From NCBI GenBank assembly GCA_003978135.1, contig QOAL01000011.1:1-10526 (forward strand): a stretch of DNA of 10,526 bases. Direction: 5' to 3'. Source of the stretch: Thermodesulfatator sp. (GTDB lineage Bacteria > Desulfobacterota > Dissulfuribacteria > Dissulfuribacterales > QOAL01). Of this stretch, positions 8,201-10,526 are shown in pieces (the stretch's first letter is position 1; the number at the start of each line of letters is the position of its first letter). A program made the position numbers and the translations under genes. A model generated the notes under the pieces. The model ran no database searches. It was not told the origin of the DNA and was given only the letters and a program-made list of their open reading frames with translations.

Positions 8201-8534
8201 AGCAACTTCCATGATAGGCTTTATCGCAGGTGCCGGAATCGTGGTCAGGAATTCCATTATCCTCGTGGATTTTATAGAGCTTCGTCTTGCAGAGGGAATG
8301 TCCCTTGGCGATGCAGTCATAGATGCCGGAGCCATCAGGTTCAGGCCCATGCTTCTAACTTCCTCAGCCGTGGTGGTGGGTTCCTTCGTTATCCTTTTTG
8401 ACCCGATCTTCCAGGGTCTTGCCATCTCCCTTATGGCAGGCGAGGTGGCTGCCACCATATTTTCCAGGATGGTTGTCCCGGTGTTGTATTACCTTGATCA
8501 CAGGATTAAGGAGGAAGGACGCCTGGTTTTATGA
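5280..8534 (+). CDS. RND-family efflux pump permease (AcrB-like)
   Basis: This 1084-residue inner-membrane, proton-driven pump has the AcrB fold: one helix (about 33-52), a large periplasmic loop, helices 2-6 (about 371-520), helix 7 (560-580), a second large loop, and helices 8-12 (921-1070). Helix 4 carries the proton-relay aspartates D435-D436 in GILVDDPIVDVENIV. Helix 11 keeps R1020 and T1027 (RFRPMLLT), matching AcrB R971 and T978. In helix 10, the AcrB K940 position appears to be R990 (GIVVRNSIILVDF). The periplasmic part has the family's PGASPKEMES and IPPGPPVLQTLVAEVYGPD segments. I place it with COG0841-type efflux pumps rather than the metal-specific CzcA group, but the substrate is open. 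It starts with TTG, overlaps the adaptor gene by eight bases and the Nudix gene by four, so all are probably translated from one mRNA. Confidence 0.93.
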   Translation: MNNSTEDPGKIHVTHKAPFLAWVIKTFVDSKLTPLIVISSLLLGVFAILFTPSEEEPQIVVPMVDVMVSMPGASPKEMESRVTGPMERLLWEIPGVEYVYSTAMDGRAMTIVRFYVGQDTEDSLLKAYDKLYSHFDWIPPGCSKPLLKPHSIDDVPIISITLWGDGYDGRQLRQIAASLREQIKQIPGISGTSIKGGLKRQLRINLRQTALNSLGLDAVDVIQALSSQNQASWITDITRDNMAFSLKLNNFFSSEEDVKSAVVKVVRGRIVTLGQVADIKDGAQEPDSYVLIGAGRGHAEKHGVTFQAGSLKEAVTISAAKRKGWNATELANKVIKKVESVKGYILPGDVHFVVTRDYGETAREKSSELLEHLAIATISVAILMALLLGVRASLVVLVAIPVTLAFTLFIYYIHGYTLNRVTLFALIFCIGILVDDPIVDVENIVRHLRLPFNKGRPVKDIIVEAVVEVGSPLILATFTVIVAILPLAFVRGLMGPYMRPMPVGASVAMFLSMVISFVITPWTAYHIMGRKADHKEEKDSRLDRIYRWAMGHLIKNVHQRWLFLGGMAVLFLLSCSLIYFKVVRVKMLPFDNKSEFQVIIDMPEGTSLEQTARVAQELGSVLSQEDVVTDYELYIGTSAPFNFNGLVRHYYLRRGPNVADIQVNLLPKHMREEQSHPIAKRLRPKLQKVARQYGARIKVAEIPPGPPVLQTLVAEVYGPDYEQQIAVAREIKEIFQETDGVVDVDWYMTDPQVEYRVVVEKEKAAQAGVYPARVLQVLQASMAGSEVGLLHVPDAAEDVPLFLRLPVSSRTGIPDLKSLMVRSVTGKIIHVSEVAHVEKTVIPHPIYHKNLKSVVYVTGDVSGREESPIYAILKMNKALEELVTPAGEKGIQVLYTHLPFSSDDWFMKWDGEWQVTYEVFRDMGLAFAVVLVLIYVLVVGWFRSYSVPLVILAPIPLSLIGIIPAHALMGAFFTATSMIGFIAGAGIVVRNSIILVDFIELRLAEGMSLGDAVIDAGAIRFRPMLLTSSAVVVGSFVILFDPIFQGLAISLMAGEVAATIFSRMVVPVLYYLDHRIKEEGRLVL

Positions 8535-8977
8535 AACACAAAGGAAAAAAGAAACCCATGACATTGTCTTCCGGGGTAATAGTTGTTAGAAAGGCACGGG
8601 ATGGAAAGTGGCGTTTTCTCCTCTTGAGGGCCTATGGTTACTGGGATTTTCCAAAGGGGATCGTCGAACCTGGAGAAGATCCAATTGAGGCTGCGAAGCG
8701 GGAGACCAAGGAAGAAACAACCATAACCGATCTGGATTTTAGATGGGGTTATGACTTCCGGGAAACAGGCCCCTATAACCAGGGCAGAAAAATAGCCAGA
8801 TATTATCTCGGCCAGACGCATAAAAAGGATATCAGCCTTCCCGTGAATCCTGAAATCGGAAAGCCGGAACACGATGCCTACAGGTGGGTGACCTATGAGG
8901 AGGCCAGGGAACTCGTGGCTCCCAGGGTGCTCGAGGCCCTGGAATGGGCAAAGAGCAAAATTGAGGAAAAAGGGTGA
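8531..8977 (+). CDS. Nudix hydrolase, Ap4A-hydrolase-like
   Basis: The 148-residue cytoplasmic enzyme is of the size of asymmetric diadenosine tetraphosphate hydrolases (NUDT2-type). The Nudix box spans residues 43-65: G43, E49, R57, E58, E61 and E62 are all in place, with T64 where the consensus has glycine. The segment before the box, YGYWDFPKGIVEPGED (35-50), and the later HDAYRWVTYEEARELV (114-129) match the Ap4A-hydrolase pattern. Such enzymes cut dinucleoside polyphosphates or related nucleotides using Mg2+; activity on other nucleoside diphosphate compounds is possible. The ATG overlaps the pump stop as ATGA. A strong AAGGAGGAAGG at 8508-8518 is a little far (12 bases) but usable, and an in-frame ATG at 8558 is a weaker alternative. 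It is the last gene of the efflux operon. Confidence 0.88.
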   Translation: MKHKGKKKPMTLSSGVIVVRKARDGKWRFLLLRAYGYWDFPKGIVEPGEDPIEAAKRETKEETTITDLDFRWGYDFRETGPYNQGRKIARYYLGQTHKKDISLPVNPEIGKPEHDAYRWVTYEEARELVAPRVLEALEWAKSKIEEKG

Positions 8978-9140
8978 TTGTTTCGAACCCTCCACGTCTC
9001 CTGCTCCGTGACCTCACATTTAAACCCGTGTAATTCTGGATAGGCTTCCTGTATTTCGAGCGCCTGACAACTCGGCAGATGCGGTATCCGGCGAGCAGGT
9101 AGGTTTGTTAAAGGAATTGATTCAAGTGCTTACGGGTGGT

Positions 9141-9863
9141 TTAGGCAGTTCCCAGGAGCATCACTCCCATAATCAGCAGCAGGATGTATATGAGTTTCAG
9201 GTATCCCTGATGGGAAAGTCTTTTGTAAAGCCTGGCTCCAATAAGGGTTCCTGTAACTATAAGGGGGATAGAAAGGGCAAAGAGCTTTATTACAAGCATG
9301 GAAGTCACGCCTGCGGCCGCATGGGCCACAGCAATTATCACTCCGGTCAGGAAGAAAAAACCGGTTAGGGTCGCCTTGATATCATCCTTGTCCCACGTGT
9401 TCAGGCTGGCATAAATAATGCTCGGTGGCCCCCCGGCACTGAATGCAGCTCCTATGACGCCGGTAAGAAGGCCTGCTATAACACCCCAGTATGGCTTCAG
9501 CCTCAGTGGCTTAGGGTGCATGAAAAGCTGAAACAGGCTGTAGCATATAAGTATTACCCCCAGTGCCTTTTTAACGAGCATGTTGTCCGCATGTTTAAGC
9601 AGATAGGTGCCGCATGCAATGCCTGGAAGACACCCAAGGAATAGCGGGCCTATCTTCTTGAAATCCAGATGCCTTTTGAGGCCGATGCCCAGCTGAAGGG
9701 TGATTAAAAGGCCCATGAGTATGCAAAAGGGCACTGCCACCCTGGCAGGCATGAACAAAAGCAACAGGGGCATTGCCACAAGGGCCGAGCCGAAACCGCT
9801 CAGCCCCTGGACAAAACCGGCTGCAAGGGAAATAAATCCAACAAGGATGTAATGGAAAGGCAA
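9141..9863 (-). CDS. TauE/SafE-family membrane transporter
   Basis: The 240-residue, mostly hydrophobic protein shows the two-fold internal repeat of the TauE/SafE (DUF81) family. The first glycine-rich motif is GFVQGLSGFGSALVAMP at 16-32. The second is GLLTGVIGAAFSAGGPPSII at 131-150. About eight membrane helices can be drawn, and the length is normal. Characterised members export sulfite, sulfoacetate or other sulfur or organic anions; the substrate here cannot be read from sequence. The only usable start is TTG at 9863, because a stop lies four codons upstream in frame and there is no earlier ATG; a GGA eight bases before it is a weak ribosome site. It lies 38 bp after the aminotransferase stop on the same strand, so co-transcription is likely. 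It converges with the Nudix gene across 163 bp in which I see no clear terminator. Confidence 0.88.
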   Translation of the reverse strand: MPFHYILVGFISLAAGFVQGLSGFGSALVAMPLLLLFMPARVAVPFCILMGLLITLQLGIGLKRHLDFKKIGPLFLGCLPGIACGTYLLKHADNMLVKKALGVILICYSLFQLFMHPKPLRLKPYWGVIAGLLTGVIGAAFSAGGPPSIIYASLNTWDKDDIKATLTGFFFLTGVIIAVAHAAAGVTSMLVIKLFALSIPLIVTGTLIGARLYKRLSHQGYLKLIYILLLIMGVMLLGTA

Positions 9864-9901
9864 GGATGCTGTCCGTTATGCTTATGCCTTGCTGATCATG
9901 G

Positions 9902-10526
9902 TCAGGAGGTGCTTTTCTCCACCGCCCTCTTGAAACCTTCCTCTGAACGTCTGATTACTTCATCCCCGACGCAGAAGGCAATGCGGAAATGACCGGGAAG
10001 TCCAAAACCTGAACCCGGCACAGTTAGTATCAGTTCGTCCTGGAGTATCCTTACAAATTTGGTTTCGTCTTCTATGGGACTTTTGGGGAAGAAATAGAAG
10101 GCGCCCTGGGGCATTGTAAAGGAAAGCCCTGCCCTTGAGAGAATTTCAGCAAAGAGGTCTCTTCTCTTTTCGTATATTGATGTATCCACCTTTTCTGAGG
10201 CTACCTCTGCCACAACCCTTTGCATTAGAGCCGGGGCGTTCACGAATCCCAGTATCCTGTTCGCAAGGTTTAGGGCACCGAGGAGAGGGCCCCTGTCAGT
10301 TATTTCAGGATGGACAGCAACGTATCCAATCCGTTCTCCAGGAATGGATAAATCCTTGGAAAAAGATGTGGTTACAATAGTATTTGCGTAATATTTCATG
10401 AGGGGCGGGACGGTGTTGCCTGAAAACACCAGCTTTCTGTAGGGTTCATCCGAGATAAGAAATATGGTCCGGCCCAGTTTCTGCCCTGCCTCCTGGAGTA
10501 TCTGTACGAGTTCTTTTATGGAATCG
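9902..10526 (-). CDS. PLP-dependent aminotransferase, class I/II (5' end outside the window)
   Basis: The frame is open from the window edge, giving the last 207 residues of a protein usually near 390-400 long; the N-terminal half is missing. PLP-site residues are visible: D26 and Y29 of ISDEPYR (fragment numbering), the Schiff-base lysine K57 in SFSKDLSIPGERIGY, and R65 in that same motif, which contacts the cofactor phosphate. R181 in HFRIAFC is the likely binder of the substrate carboxylate. The PQGAFYFFP motif (139-147) is also typical. This is fold-type I, close to aspartate/aromatic-type aminotransferases. It is a candidate for amino acid to 2-oxo acid exchange, but the amino donor is not determined. 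The ATG at 10429 is internal, not the start, since DEPY lies upstream of it. It is followed closely by the TauE-type gene. Confidence 0.9.
   Translation of the reverse strand, partial: DSIKELVQILQEAGQKLGRTIFLISDEPYRKLVFSGNTVPPLMKYYANTIVTTSFSKDLSIPGERIGYVAVHPEITDRGPLLGALNLANRILGFVNAPALMQRVVAEVASEKVDTSIYEKRRDLFAEILSRAGLSFTMPQGAFYFFPKSPIEDETKFVRILQDELILTVPGSGFGLPGHFRIAFCVGDEVIRRSEEGFKRAVEKSTS

Noticed and set aside
7886..8458. 190-residue open frame on the minus strand
   Set aside because: It is antisense to RND helices 8-12. Its composition (Ser, Thr, Ile, Arg) is what the complement of hydrophobic codons produces.
8978..9140. Bidirectional terminator between the Nudix and TauE-type genes
   Set aside because: The best inverted match (CCTGCTC at 9000 and GAGCAGG at 9093) is seven bases with a very long loop, and there is no T-run.
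9105..9368. 87-residue plus-strand frame across the convergent gap
   Set aside because: Most of it is antisense to the TauE-type gene and its sequence is low complexity with many His, Gly and Lys residues.

Overview
This is a bacterial chromosome segment of moderate base composition, densely coded except for one repeat-rich stretch near the left end. The protein set is Gram-negative: an outer-membrane TolC-like channel, a periplasmic lipoprotein adaptor and an RND inner-membrane pump. The style of the proteins, plus a long palindrome of a kind I associate with sulfate-reducing and related Deltaproteobacteria (Desulfobacterota), suggests that group. This placement is inference and was not tested by any search.

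Layout. (1) 1-1193: a small four-helix membrane protein gene (297-740, +) lies between two imperfect direct repeats (27-96 and 1101-1169). A third, inverted copy of the repeat core is at 1037-1057, and a 109-bp imperfect palindrome is at 753-861. (2) 1194-2513 (-): a TPR protein with a C-terminal class I SAM-dependent methyltransferase domain. (3) 2697-8977 (+): a four-gene operon with tight or overlapping junctions: TolC-like outer-membrane protein, HlyD/AcrA-type lipoprotein adaptor, RND permease, and a Nudix hydrolase of the Ap4A-hydrolase type. (4) 8978-9140: a short convergent gap with no clear terminator. (5) 9141-10526 (-): a TauE/SafE-type exporter directly downstream of a PLP-dependent aminotransferase whose start lies beyond the window.

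How the genes fit together. The first three genes of the central operon encode all three parts of a tripartite efflux pump, so it needs no outside channel. The Nudix enzyme is joined to the pump gene by an ATGA overlap and is presumably co-expressed, though its link to efflux is unknown. The aminotransferase and TauE-type exporter are 38 bp apart and probably co-transcribed, which allows a role in metabolism and export of an organic acid or sulfur compound. I found no CRISPR array, tRNA, rRNA, recognisable transposase or defence system. The most unusual material is the non-coding repeat cluster at the left end.
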